DNA from: Streptomyces rhizosphaerihabitans
Lineage (GTDB): Bacteria; Actinomycetota; Actinomycetes; Streptomycetales; Streptomycetaceae
Assembly: GCF_025399795.1 (NCBI RefSeq)
Contig: NZ_JAODTZ010000048.1
Location: 1 to 64,000, forward strand
Direction of reading: 5' to 3'
Length of the DNA stretch: 64,000 bases
A program made the position numbers and the translations under genes. The notes beneath the pieces are model-generated. The model did no database searches, was not told the DNA's origin, and saw only the letters and a list, made by a program, of their open reading frames with translations. Positions within the stretch are counted from its first letter, which is position 1. Each line of letters starts with the position of its first letter. This document shows, one piece after another, positions 24,646-33,346 of the stretch.

Positions 24646-27600
24646 TCAGGCCTTGCCGGCCTTCTCCATGAGCGTGAGCATCTTCTCGGCCTCGGCCCGC
24701 CGGGCCTCGGCGACCTCCCCGTCCAGCCGCGCGCACGCGGCAAGGACCACGCGCGCACGTGCGGTGGCGGCGCCGTGCCGCCCCAGGTCGGCCTCCAGCC
24801 AGCCGGCCGCCAACTCGGCACCCGTCCGGGCGTCGAGCAGGGCGTCCCCGAGGGAGGCGAACACCGGGATCGCCCGGGTCATGTGCCCGAGGGCCTCCTC
24901 GAACGCTTCCCGTGTGGCGGCCTCCTCCGCGTCGTTCGCCACGGAACGGGCCACCAGATCCCCGAACTGGCGGTGGGTGTGCCCGAGTTCGGCGACGATA
25001 CGGCGCCGAGCCTCTTCGTCCTCGAGCCCGACGCCGGTCCCGGGTCCGGGGCCGGCGTCGGGTCCCGCTTCGACTGTGGTTCCGGTCCCGGTACCCGTCC
25101 CGAGTCGGGTCCCGGTCTCGACGGCGGTTCCCGCTTCGTCCCGGCCTCCGGCTCCGGGCTCGCCCCCGCCTCCGGCCCCGGTTGAGTCGTCCGGCATGCC
25201 CGAGCGTTCTGCCCCCGGTGAGCCCGGTGAGCCCGGTGAGCCCGGTGAGCCCGGTGAGCCCGGGGCAGTAGACCAGCTCTCCACCGCCGACGCGCACTCC
25301 TGGACCGCCGCTCCCATCAGCTCCCGCGCCCCGTCGAGTCCCCCGTCCAGCCGGGCCGCGGCCCACGCGCGTGCCCGGAGCGCCCGGACCAGCCCGTGGA
25401 CGTTGCCCAGCTCGCGCCAGAGGTCGCCCGCACGGGCGTACGCCTGATCGGCCTGGGCGGTCATCCCGGCGCGCCCGAGAGCCTCGGCCGCGAGGTGCGC
25501 GAGCATCGCGTGGTCGCGCTGCTCGGGCCAGTGCCGGGCGATGTCCGCGGCGCGCAGCCAGTGCTCGGCGGCCTCGCGATGCTCGCCGAGCTCGGTGAGG
25601 CAGTCGCCGAGCCACCAGCGCGTCTGCACGATCACGCCGTCGCCGTGCATCTCGCCGGTCAGATCCGGCAGCGCCGACTCCAGGATCTCGGCGGCCTCCG
25701 CCCATCGTCCCCGGCGGAGCAGGAAACCACCGAGCTGGTGGCGTGCCCAGGCCCCGAACGTGGCGGCCTCGCCCGCTTCGTCGGCCCAGTGCGCGGCCTC
25801 CAGGGCATGCTCCGAAGCGGGGCCGAACCGCCCGGTCGCGGCGAGTATCTCGGCGAGCCGGAGATGCAGCTGGGCATGGCCGGCCGGCTCCAGGTGGGAA
25901 CCTCCGTGGTCCAGCGCCGCGCGCGTCGCCCGCTCCGCCGCCTCCGTGTCGCCGAGGTGCATCGCGATCCCGGCGAGCCGGGAGTCGTACTCGACGGCGA
26001 ACCACGGCAGCCCCGCCGCCACGAACCCTTCGACGGCGCGCGTGAGGAGCTCGGCGGCCCCTTCGGCGTCATCGGCGCGGGCCGCGAGCTCGCCGAGCAT
26101 CGCGTACGCCTCGGCGGCCCGCGACGCCAGCGCCACGTCGTCCCCGGCATGCGGCTCCGCGAGGGCCAGCAACTCCCGCGCGGCCTCCTCGGCGGCGACC
26201 GTCACATCGCCCTCGGAGCCGGTGCCGGCGAGCGGCTGCCCGTCCTCCGGACCGGCCTCCAGCTCGTCCACCCGATGCATCAGCGTCCGCGCCCGCCCCA
26301 CCAGCACGGACGCCGTCTGCGACACCTCCGCCCCGCCCTCCGCGAAGAGCGCCAGCACCTGCTCGCGCAGCTCCGCGACGGTGTCCAGGACCTTTGCGGC
26401 CCCGCCCGACAGCGCCTGGACGTACGCGGCGCGGGAACGGGCCGCCAGCGCCTCCCCGGGGTCGCCCGCCTCGGCGTACAGCTCGGCGGCCCGGTGGAAG
26501 AGGCCGGCGCCCTCCGGCCCGCGGCCCATCGCCGCGTGATCGGCGATCTCCGCGCGGTCGCGGACCTGCAGCTCGTGGCCCTCGGAGGCGCGCGAGACCG
26601 CCGCCCACGCCTCCACCGCGTCCGGGTCGCGCAGCGCCGAGAGCCGCCGGGCTTCGGCGAGCAGCGCGTCCAGGTGGGGTTCGGCTGCCTCGGCCACGGC
26701 CTGCGGCAGGGGAGCGGCCGGCGCCGACAGGTGAGGTCCGGTGCGCGCCGGGCGCGCGGAGCGCACGCCCAGCGGCAGCCGGTCGACGAGCGCCGGCTGA
26801 TCCATGCGCGCGAGGGCCCGCTCACTGACGTACGACGTGCCGTTGCGGGCGTCGAACCGCTCGGCCAGCGCGAGCGCCTCCCCGCGCGCGTGCACGGCGA
26901 GTTCCGCCGCCGTCCATGCGCGCCCCGCGGGCCCGGGAACCGGCTGCCCGCCGAGTCCGCGGGAGGTCAGGCGGTCCATGGTGAGCGCCACCACCGCCAT
27001 GAAGTCCAGCCCGCTGCGCGGGTCCCCGGAGTCCGTGAAGTAGGCCGGGCGCTCCGCGAGCAGTTCCAGGGCGCGCGCCTCGTTGCCGGTGAGGGCGCAG
27101 AACTCCACATGGTCCGCGTACGCGCCCCGCATGCTCTCCATGCCCCGCACCAGCCGGAAGCCGCGCAGATGATGGGCGCGCGCCTCGTCGACGCGCCCGA
27201 GGCGCAGCAGCGGCAGCAGGGAGGACGCGAGGACGGTGTGCGGCTCGTGGGCGCAGGTGTACTCGCCCTCCAGCACCGGCGCCCACAGCTCCAGCGCCTC
27301 CGGGTCCGCGCCGCGCACCGCCCGCCACCACCCCTGCCCGTGCAGCTCGCACGCGTGGCAGTCGGCCATGGAGTCGCGGTCCGCGGCCATCCAGGCGGTG
27401 TACGCCCGCTCGGCGCGCGCCAGGTCGCCCAGGTGGGCGGCGACGCTGAACTCGGCGCTGCGTACGGCCCGTTCGGAATGACCGGCGAGACGGTAGCGCC
27501 GCTCCATCTCGCCGAGCCACTTCTCTATGGAGGCGAGCGGAACGTGCGGCTGGTCGAGCATGCCCGCCGACATCCACTTGAAGACCCAGTGCAGGGAGTG

Positions 27601-27867
27601 GATCTCGAACTCGTCGAAGTCCTCGGGGTGTTCGTCCCACATGCGCAGCAGGCGCGCGAAGGGGACGAACATCTTGCCCTTCTCGGAGCTGTAGTTGTAG
27701 ACCTTCAGCTGGTGGCCGAGCGCCTCGATGACGGCGAGCGGGATGTTCAGCTTCTCGGCCTCCACGAGCAACTGCTCCGCGCGCGCGTTGCGGCCGGGCC
27801 CCTCCGGCTGCTCGTAGTTGTCCGCCATCGCCCGGCGCAGCGTGTCGAAGTCCATGGCCGGGTTCAT
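24646..27867 (-). CDS. Large TPR-type repeat protein, coupled to an Hsp90-like gene
   Basis: A 1073-residue soluble protein built almost entirely of helical-repeat (TPR-like) units; Ala/Leu-spaced pairs such as ERAYTAWMAADR and AGDPGEALAARSRAAYVQAL recur. The ATG at 27867 overlaps the TGA of the upstream Hsp90 gene (ATGA), so it is made by coupled translation, and this decides the start. A Gly/Pro/Ser/Thr-rich linker of about 80 residues, encoded near 25020-25270 and holding five SPG units, separates the last repeat block from the rest. No signal peptide, membrane helix or catalytic motif is seen. The inferred role is a partner or client adaptor of the Hsp90. Confidence 0.85.
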   Translation of the reverse strand: MNPAMDFDTLRRAMADNYEQPEGPGRNARAEQLLVEAEKLNIPLAVIEALGHQLKVYNYSSEKGKMFVPFARLLRMWDEHPEDFDEFEIHSLHWVFKWMSAGMLDQPHVPLASIEKWLGEMERRYRLAGHSERAVRSAEFSVAAHLGDLARAERAYTAWMAADRDSMADCHACELHGQGWWRAVRGADPEALELWAPVLEGEYTCAHEPHTVLASSLLPLLRLGRVDEARAHHLRGFRLVRGMESMRGAYADHVEFCALTGNEARALELLAERPAYFTDSGDPRSGLDFMAVVALTMDRLTSRGLGGQPVPGPAGRAWTAAELAVHARGEALALAERFDARNGTSYVSERALARMDQPALVDRLPLGVRSARPARTGPHLSAPAAPLPQAVAEAAEPHLDALLAEARRLSALRDPDAVEAWAAVSRASEGHELQVRDRAEIADHAAMGRGPEGAGLFHRAAELYAEAGDPGEALAARSRAAYVQALSGGAAKVLDTVAELREQVLALFAEGGAEVSQTASVLVGRARTLMHRVDELEAGPEDGQPLAGTGSEGDVTVAAEEAARELLALAEPHAGDDVALASRAAEAYAMLGELAARADDAEGAAELLTRAVEGFVAAGLPWFAVEYDSRLAGIAMHLGDTEAAERATRAALDHGGSHLEPAGHAQLHLRLAEILAATGRFGPASEHALEAAHWADEAGEAATFGAWARHQLGGFLLRRGRWAEAAEILESALPDLTGEMHGDGVIVQTRWWLGDCLTELGEHREAAEHWLRAADIARHWPEQRDHAMLAHLAAEALGRAGMTAQADQAYARAGDLWRELGNVHGLVRALRARAWAAARLDGGLDGARELMGAAVQECASAVESWSTAPGSPGSPGSPGSPGSPGAERSGMPDDSTGAGGGGEPGAGGRDEAGTAVETGTRLGTGTGTGTTVEAGPDAGPGPGTGVGLEDEEARRRIVAELGHTHRQFGDLVARSVANDAEEAATREAFEEALGHMTRAIPVFASLGDALLDARTGAELAAGWLEADLGRHGAATARARVVLAACARLDGEVAEARRAEAEKMLTLMEKAGKA
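25217..25261. repeat. 9-bp coding repeat in the TPR gene
   Basis: Five perfect copies of GGTGAGCCC, giving Gly-Ser-Pro units on the coding strand. Length change here alters only linker length. Confidence 0.92.
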
Positions 27868-29702
27868 CGGCGGTCGTCCTTTCCGGGGTCGGTGTGGGTG
27901 GCCCACTCCAGGAGGCCGATGAAGGCGCGGTTGAGGAGCGCCGAGTCCGCGGGCCGCAGCGGGCGCTGGGCCATCAGCAGGGCCTGTCCGTAGAGGGACT
28001 CCGTGGCCGTGCCTATCAGGTCCGGATCACCGAGCGAACTGATCCTGCGGATCAGCGGGTTGAGGTGATTGAGGACCAGACGCGCGCGGGGGGTGCTGCC
28101 GCGCAGCGAGCCGAGAATGCCCGCCCACAGGTCGTCGGCCTGCTCCTCGGCCTGAGCGCGGGCCTGTTCGTGGCGGGCCGCCCGGTCGTCCAGATGCAGG
28201 GCGGGCACCGACATGGGGTGGAAGGCGCGCAGGACCACATCGCAGTTCAGCGGGTCGAGCCTGGCCCGTGCGACCCCCAGGAAGGCCGACAGGGCCAGCT
28301 CCTCGGCCGGGTCCACCGCGTCCAGGTGAGCCGTCACGGTGTCCGCGTCCAGCTCCGAGACGACCGTCCCGGGACGCACGGCCGGCAACGCCTCGATCAG
28401 CTCGCTGTCGTACGTGTAGCCGCCGTTGACGACCCCGACGCCCTGCGCGGAGGCGATCGGCGCGACCTGCCGGTACTCCTCGACGGTCCGTGTGAAGTGC
28501 ACCACCGGGTGCCGCTGCGCGAACTCCTCCAGGGACAGCCGTCCGTCGGTCGTCTCGAAGGGCAGCCACGGCAGCATCGTGCGCAGCATCTCCGTGTCGT
28601 GCCGCGCCAGCGACTTCACGCCCAGGTGGTGCACCGAAAGGAACGCGGCGAGCCGTTCCGGATCGCCCGCCGCGAGCCCCGTCAGCCAGGACCGGATGCG
28701 CTCGCCCAGTGCCTCCCGTACGGCGGCGAGGGTCTCGTCCTCGTACAGCGACTCGCGGGACGCGGTGGGCCGCAGGCTGTCCGTGTCGAGGACGCAGCGC
28801 ACGAAGAACGCCCAGTCCGGCAGCAGCTGTTCGGCCCGCTCGGTGAGCAGCATGCCCTTCAGGTGCACACGATGGCTCGCGCGCTGGGCGGGGCTGACCG
28901 CCGACGGCAGGACGTAGGCCACGCCCCGGATCCCGGCGACCGGCACGTCCAGGTCGATCGAGTCCAGCGGAGTGAAACCGAACAGGTCGTGGCAGTGCCG
29001 TGCCAGGGCGACTCTCCGGGTGGCGGGACTCGGATAGGGCCGGTCCCAGGGCGCGGGCAGGTCCGCGATCGGCTCGTCGCCGACCCGTACGTCGTACGGC
29101 AGCAGCGCGCCGAAGTCGCGCGCCAGCGAACGGACCCGCTCCTCGCTCAGCCACTCGCCGGCCCCGGCACGGGCCACCAGGTGCACGGTGGTTCCCGGTT
29201 CGGTGCGCGCCTCGTGCGGCAGGGTGCGCACGGTGTACGAGCCGTCGTCGGCCGCCGTCCACTCGACGGGCGCCGCGTCGGGCGTCCGGGCACTGCGGCT
29301 GACCACCCGGATGCGCTCGGCGACGACGAAACACGCCAGCAACCCGATGCCGAACTGGCCGAGGAAGTCCGAACGCGCCGACTCCAGGCCGTCGTTCCGC
29401 TTGGAGCTGCGGCCGATCGTCGCCAGCAGGCTGTGCACGTCGGACTCGGTGAGCCCGACGCCGGAGTCCTCCACCCGCAGGGTGCCGCCCTCGGCGTACA
29501 GGCGAACCGTGGCCGGGGCGTCCGGCTGCTCGGCGCGCCGCGCGGTGATCGCGTCGACGGCGTTCTGCAGCAGTTCGCGCAGATAGACCTTGGGACTGGA
29601 GTAGAGGTGATGGGAGAGGAGGTCGACCAGACCGCGCAGGTCGACCTGGAACGTATGAGGTGACGGGGAGGCCTGGGACGGCTGTGAGGTCTGGGAGTCC
29701 AT
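27864..29702 (-). CDS. Hsp90-family chaperone, divergent type
   Basis: A 612-residue GHKL ATPase chaperone. The N-terminal ATP-binding motifs are intact: Glu43, Asn47 and Asp50 in RELLQNAVDA, DSGVG at 79-83, and GQFGIG at 115-120. A middle domain follows with the client/ATP loop region (SRESLYEDETL). The sequence departs from classical HtpG, which reads ELISNASDA in the first motif, and the C-terminus ends PGKDDRR without a MEEVD-like tail. It is coupled by ATGA overlap to a giant TPR protein. Divergent from recG, with a 166-base gap. Likely not the housekeeping HtpG but a dedicated Hsp90-TPR pair. Confidence 0.92.
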   Translation of the reverse strand: MDSQTSQPSQASPSPHTFQVDLRGLVDLLSHHLYSSPKVYLRELLQNAVDAITARRAEQPDAPATVRLYAEGGTLRVEDSGVGLTESDVHSLLATIGRSSKRNDGLESARSDFLGQFGIGLLACFVVAERIRVVSRSARTPDAAPVEWTAADDGSYTVRTLPHEARTEPGTTVHLVARAGAGEWLSEERVRSLARDFGALLPYDVRVGDEPIADLPAPWDRPYPSPATRRVALARHCHDLFGFTPLDSIDLDVPVAGIRGVAYVLPSAVSPAQRASHRVHLKGMLLTERAEQLLPDWAFFVRCVLDTDSLRPTASRESLYEDETLAAVREALGERIRSWLTGLAAGDPERLAAFLSVHHLGVKSLARHDTEMLRTMLPWLPFETTDGRLSLEEFAQRHPVVHFTRTVEEYRQVAPIASAQGVGVVNGGYTYDSELIEALPAVRPGTVVSELDADTVTAHLDAVDPAEELALSAFLGVARARLDPLNCDVVLRAFHPMSVPALHLDDRAARHEQARAQAEEQADDLWAGILGSLRGSTPRARLVLNHLNPLIRRISSLGDPDLIGTATESLYGQALLMAQRPLRPADSALLNRAFIGLLEWATHTDPGKDDRR

Positions 29703-29814
29703 CGTCGCTGCGCCGGTCGGTGGGGGGACGGGCGACGGCGCGGGGTCGGGCGGTCCCGGGGGAGGTGACCGCGAAGAGGGCCGGAGCGCGTCATCCTAGG
29801 CCCGGAACGAGCCG

Positions 29815-29844
29815 TCTGACCAGCGGATTTCCGGGACGTATACG
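29815..29844 (+). promoter_or_regulatory. Candidate recG promoter
   Basis: TCTGAC (29815-29820), 18-base spacer, TATACG (29839-29844). A start of transcription near 29851 favours translation from ATG 29869 rather than ATG 29848. Confidence 0.4.
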
Positions 29845-29868
29845 GCAATGTCAGTGCCGTGGTGTGCA

Positions 29869-32085
29869 ATGGATCTCGTGCCCGTGCTCGAAGAACCACT
29901 GAAGAAGGCGCTCGGTCCCGCCACCGCGAAGGTGATGGCCGAGCACCTCGGCCTGCACACCGTCGGCGACCTGCTGCACCACTACCCCCGCAGATACGAG
30001 GAGCGCGGGCAGCTCACGCACCTCGCCGACCTGCCGCTGGACGAGCACGTGACCGTGGTCGCCCAGGTCGCCGACGCGCGCCTGGCCACCTTCGCCTCGT
30101 CCAAGGCGCCCCGCGGCAAGGGGCAGCGCCTCGAAGTCACCATCACGGACGGCAGCGGCCGCCTCCAGCTGGTCTTCTTCGGGCACGGCGTGCACAAGCC
30201 CCACAAGGACCTGCTGCCCGGCACCCGCGCGATGTTCTCCGGCAAGGTCTCCGTCTTCAACCGCCGCCTCCAGCTCGCCCATCCGGCGTACGAACTGCTG
30301 CGCGGCGACGGCGAGGAGGCCGTGGAGAGCGTCGACAGCTGGGCGGGCGCCCTCATCCCGATCTACCCGGCCACCGCCAAGCTGGAGTCCTGGAAGATCG
30401 CCAAGTCGGTGCAGACGGTGCTGCCGAGCGCCCAGGAAGCGGTCGACCCCCTCCCGGACCCGCTGCGGGACGGCCGCGGCCTGGTCACCCTCCCCGAGGC
30501 CCTCCTCAAGATCCACCGCCCGCACACCAAGGCCGACATCCACGACGCCCGCGCCCGCCTCAAGTGGGACGAGGCCTTCGTCCTCCAGGTCGCCCTGGCC
30601 CGCCGCCGCCACGCCGACGGCCAGCTCCCCGCCGTCGCCCGCGTCCCCGCACCGGACGGCCTGCTCACCGCCTTCGACGCCAAGCTCCCCTTCACCCTCA
30701 CCGAGGGCCAGCAGAAGGTCTCCAAGGAGATCTTCGACGACCTCGCCACCGAACACCCGATGCACCGGCTGCTCCAGGGAGAGGTGGGCAGCGGGAAGAC
30801 AATGGTGGCCCTGCGCGCCATGCTCGCCGTCGTCGACGCGGGCGGGCAGGCCGCGATGCTCGCGCCCACCGAGGTGCTCGCCCAGCAGCACCATCGGTCG
30901 ATCACCGAGATGATGGGCGAGCTGGCCGAGGGCGGCATGCTCGGCGGGGCCGAGCACTCCACGAAGGTCGTGCTGCTCACCGGTTCCATGGGGGCGGCGG
31001 GCCGGCGGCAGGCGCTGCTCGACCTGGTCACCGGCGAGGCCGGGATCGTGATCGGCACGCACGCGCTGATCGAGGACAAGGTGCAGTTCCACGACCTGGG
31101 CCTGGTCGTGGTCGACGAGCAGCACCGCTTCGGCGTCGAGCAGCGCGACGCCCTGCGCGGCAAGGGCAAGCAGCCCCCGCACCTCCTGGTGATGACCGCC
31201 ACCCCCATCCCGCGCACGGTCGCGATGACGGTCTTCGGCGACCTGGAGACCTCGGTGCTCGACCAGCTCCCCGCCGGGCGCTCCCCGATCGCCAGTCATG
31301 TCGTCCCGGTCGCGGACAAACCGCACTTCCTCACGCGCGCGTGGGAGCGCGTGCGCGAGGAAGTGGAGAACGGCCATCAGGCGTACGTTGTCTGCCCCCG
31401 CATCGGTGACGAGGACGACGACCCGAAGAAGGGCGGCAAGAAGAAGTCCCCCGAGGACGAGGCGGAGAAGCGTCCGCCGCTGGCCGTCCTCGACGTCGCC
31501 GCCCAGCTCGCCAAGGGCCCCCTCCAGGGCCTCAAGGTCGAAGTCCTGCACGGCCGGATGCATCCCGACGACAAGGACGCCGTCATGCGCCGCTTCGCCG
31601 CGGGCGAGACGGGCGTCCTCGTCGCCACGACCGTGATCGAGGTCGGCGTGAACGTACCGAACGCCACCGCCATGGTGATCATGGACGCCGACCGTTTCGG
31701 TGTCTCCCAGCTCCACCAGCTGCGCGGCCGCGTCGGCCGTGGCTCGGCCGCGGGACTCTGCCTCCTGGTCTCAGAGATGCCGGAGGCGAGCCCGGCGCGT
31801 CAGCGGCTGAACGCGGTGGCCTCGACCCTGGACGGTTTCGAGCTGTCCCGCATCGACCTCGAACAGCGCCGTGAGGGCGACGTCCTCGGCCAGGCCCAGT
31901 CCGGCGTCCGTTCCTCCCTGCGCATGCTCGCCGTCATCGACGACGAGGAGATCATCGCGGAGGCCCGCGAGGAGGCCACCGCGGTCGTCGCGGCGGACCC
32001 GGACCTCAAGGGCCTTCCCGGACTGCGTACCGCCCTGGACGCCCTGCTGGACGAGGAACGGGAGCAGTACCTGGACAAGGGCTGA
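29869..32085 (+). CDS. recG: ATP-dependent DNA helicase RecG
   Basis: Remodels stalled replication forks and branched DNA. 738 residues: wedge/OB domain first (HTVGDLLHHYPRRYEERGQL), then helicase lobes with Walker A EVGSGKT at 305-311, DEQH at 416-419 and the TRG-type C-terminus. A lysine-rich insert (DDDPKKGGKKKSPEDEAEK) in the second lobe is typical of actinobacterial copies. ATG 29869 is chosen; ATG 29848 would add 7 residues. rsmD and coaD follow closely, so the three probably form one operon. Confidence 0.97.
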   Translation: MDLVPVLEEPLKKALGPATAKVMAEHLGLHTVGDLLHHYPRRYEERGQLTHLADLPLDEHVTVVAQVADARLATFASSKAPRGKGQRLEVTITDGSGRLQLVFFGHGVHKPHKDLLPGTRAMFSGKVSVFNRRLQLAHPAYELLRGDGEEAVESVDSWAGALIPIYPATAKLESWKIAKSVQTVLPSAQEAVDPLPDPLRDGRGLVTLPEALLKIHRPHTKADIHDARARLKWDEAFVLQVALARRRHADGQLPAVARVPAPDGLLTAFDAKLPFTLTEGQQKVSKEIFDDLATEHPMHRLLQGEVGSGKTMVALRAMLAVVDAGGQAAMLAPTEVLAQQHHRSITEMMGELAEGGMLGGAEHSTKVVLLTGSMGAAGRRQALLDLVTGEAGIVIGTHALIEDKVQFHDLGLVVVDEQHRFGVEQRDALRGKGKQPPHLLVMTATPIPRTVAMTVFGDLETSVLDQLPAGRSPIASHVVPVADKPHFLTRAWERVREEVENGHQAYVVCPRIGDEDDDPKKGGKKKSPEDEAEKRPPLAVLDVAAQLAKGPLQGLKVEVLHGRMHPDDKDAVMRRFAAGETGVLVATTVIEVGVNVPNATAMVIMDADRFGVSQLHQLRGRVGRGSAAGLCLLVSEMPEASPARQRLNAVASTLDGFELSRIDLEQRREGDVLGQAQSGVRSSLRMLAVIDDEEIIAEAREEATAVVAADPDLKGLPGLRTALDALLDEEREQYLDKG

Positions 32086-32153
32086 GCGGCGGCGAGGGGC
32101 CGGCGGCTGAGAGACTGGGAGGAACCGACACACCCCCAGCGCAAAGGACCCTC

Positions 32154-32741
32154 ATGACCCGCGTGATCGCCGGCCGGGCCGGCGGACGCCGTCTGGCCGT
32201 CCCGCCGGGCACCGGCACCCGCCCCACGTCCGACCGGGCGCGCGAGGGACTCTTCTCCACCTGGCAGTCCCTGCTCGGCGGCCCGCTGGAGGGCGAGCGC
32301 GTGCTCGACCTGTACGCGGGCTCGGGCGCCGTCGGCCTGGAGGCGCTCAGCCGCGGCGCCGGACACACCCTGCTCGTCGAGGCGGACGCCCGTGCGGCCA
32401 AGGTCATCCGCGACAACGTGAAGTCGCTCGGCCTGCCGGGCGCCGAGGTCAGAGCGGGCAAAGCGGAGCAGATCGTCCGGACGGCGGCGCCGGAGGCACC
32501 GTACGACCTGGTCTTCCTCGACCCTCCGTACGTCGTCCTGGACGACGATCTTCGGGAGATTCTGCTCACACTCCGGGCCGGGGGCTGGCTCGCGGAGGAT
32601 GCGCTCGTCACCGTGGAGCGCAGCACCAGAGGCGGCGCATTCGGATGGCCGGACGGTTTTGAAGCCGTCAGGGCCCGTCGATACGGCGAGGGAACGTTTT
32701 GGTACGGTCGCGCCGCCTCTACGTGCGAAGACGCACGATGA
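32154..32741 (+). CDS. rsmD: 16S rRNA (guanine966-N2)-methyltransferase
   Basis: A 195-residue SAM-dependent rRNA methyltransferase. N-terminal RVIAGRAGGRRLAVPPG (substrate-binding), SAM motif VLDLYAGSGAVGLEALSRGA and the catalytic FLDPPYVV (NPPY-type). Its TGA overlaps the ATG of coaD. Normal length and gene order. Confidence 0.96.
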   Translation: MTRVIAGRAGGRRLAVPPGTGTRPTSDRAREGLFSTWQSLLGGPLEGERVLDLYAGSGAVGLEALSRGAGHTLLVEADARAAKVIRDNVKSLGLPGAEVRAGKAEQIVRTAAPEAPYDLVFLDPPYVVLDDDLREILLTLRAGGWLAEDALVTVERSTRGGAFGWPDGFEAVRARRYGEGTFWYGRAASTCEDAR

Positions 32742-33247
32742 CCGGACCGGAGAGCGAGGGACCACTGTTGCGCCGCGCCGTCTGTCCGGGGTCATTCGAC
32801 CCCATCACCAATGGACACCTCGACATCATCGCCCGCGCCTCCCCGCTGTACGACGTCGTGCACGTCGTGGTGATGATCAATCAGTCGAAGAAGGGCCTGT
32901 TCACGGTCGACGAGCGGATCGAGCTGATCCGCGAGGTCACGGCCGAGTTCGGCAATGTCCAGGTCGAGGCCTACCACGGCCTCCTCGTCGACTACTGCAA
33001 GCAGCGGGACATCCCGGCCATCGTCAAGGGCCTGCGCGCGGTGAGCGACTTCGACTACGAACTCCAGATGGCCCAGATGAACTACGGCCTCTCGGGCGTG
33101 GAGACCCTGTTCATCCCGACCAGCCCCACTTACAGTTTCCTCTCCTCCTCACTGGTCAAGGAAGTCGCGAACTGGGGCGGTGACATCTCCCATCTGGTGC
33201 CGCCGGTGGTCCTTGCGGCGCTCAAGGAGCGGCTGGGCCAGGACTGA
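32738..33247 (+). CDS. coaD: Phosphopantetheine adenylyltransferase
   Basis: Penultimate step of coenzyme A synthesis. Nucleotidyltransferase fold with CPGSFDPITNGHLDI (TxGH motif) and the ISSSLVKE-type motif as SFLSSSLVKEVA. The ATG at 32738 overlaps the rsmD stop (ATGA). An in-frame TTG at 32768 with GAGGGA upstream would give the shorter N-terminus usual in the family (RRAVCPGSFDP), and it is a serious alternative. 169 or 159 residues. Confidence 0.96.
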   Translation: MTGPESEGPLLRRAVCPGSFDPITNGHLDIIARASPLYDVVHVVVMINQSKKGLFTVDERIELIREVTAEFGNVQVEAYHGLLVDYCKQRDIPAIVKGLRAVSDFDYELQMAQMNYGLSGVETLFIPTSPTYSFLSSSLVKEVANWGGDISHLVPPVVLAALKERLGQD

Positions 33248-33346
33248 GTGCCTGACAGCCCGTCACCCGGTGTCGGACGGGGCAGCAGTGGTCGTACAGT
33301 CGACCCGTCCGTCTCCATCACAGCTGTAGAGAGTGGCGAGCACACG

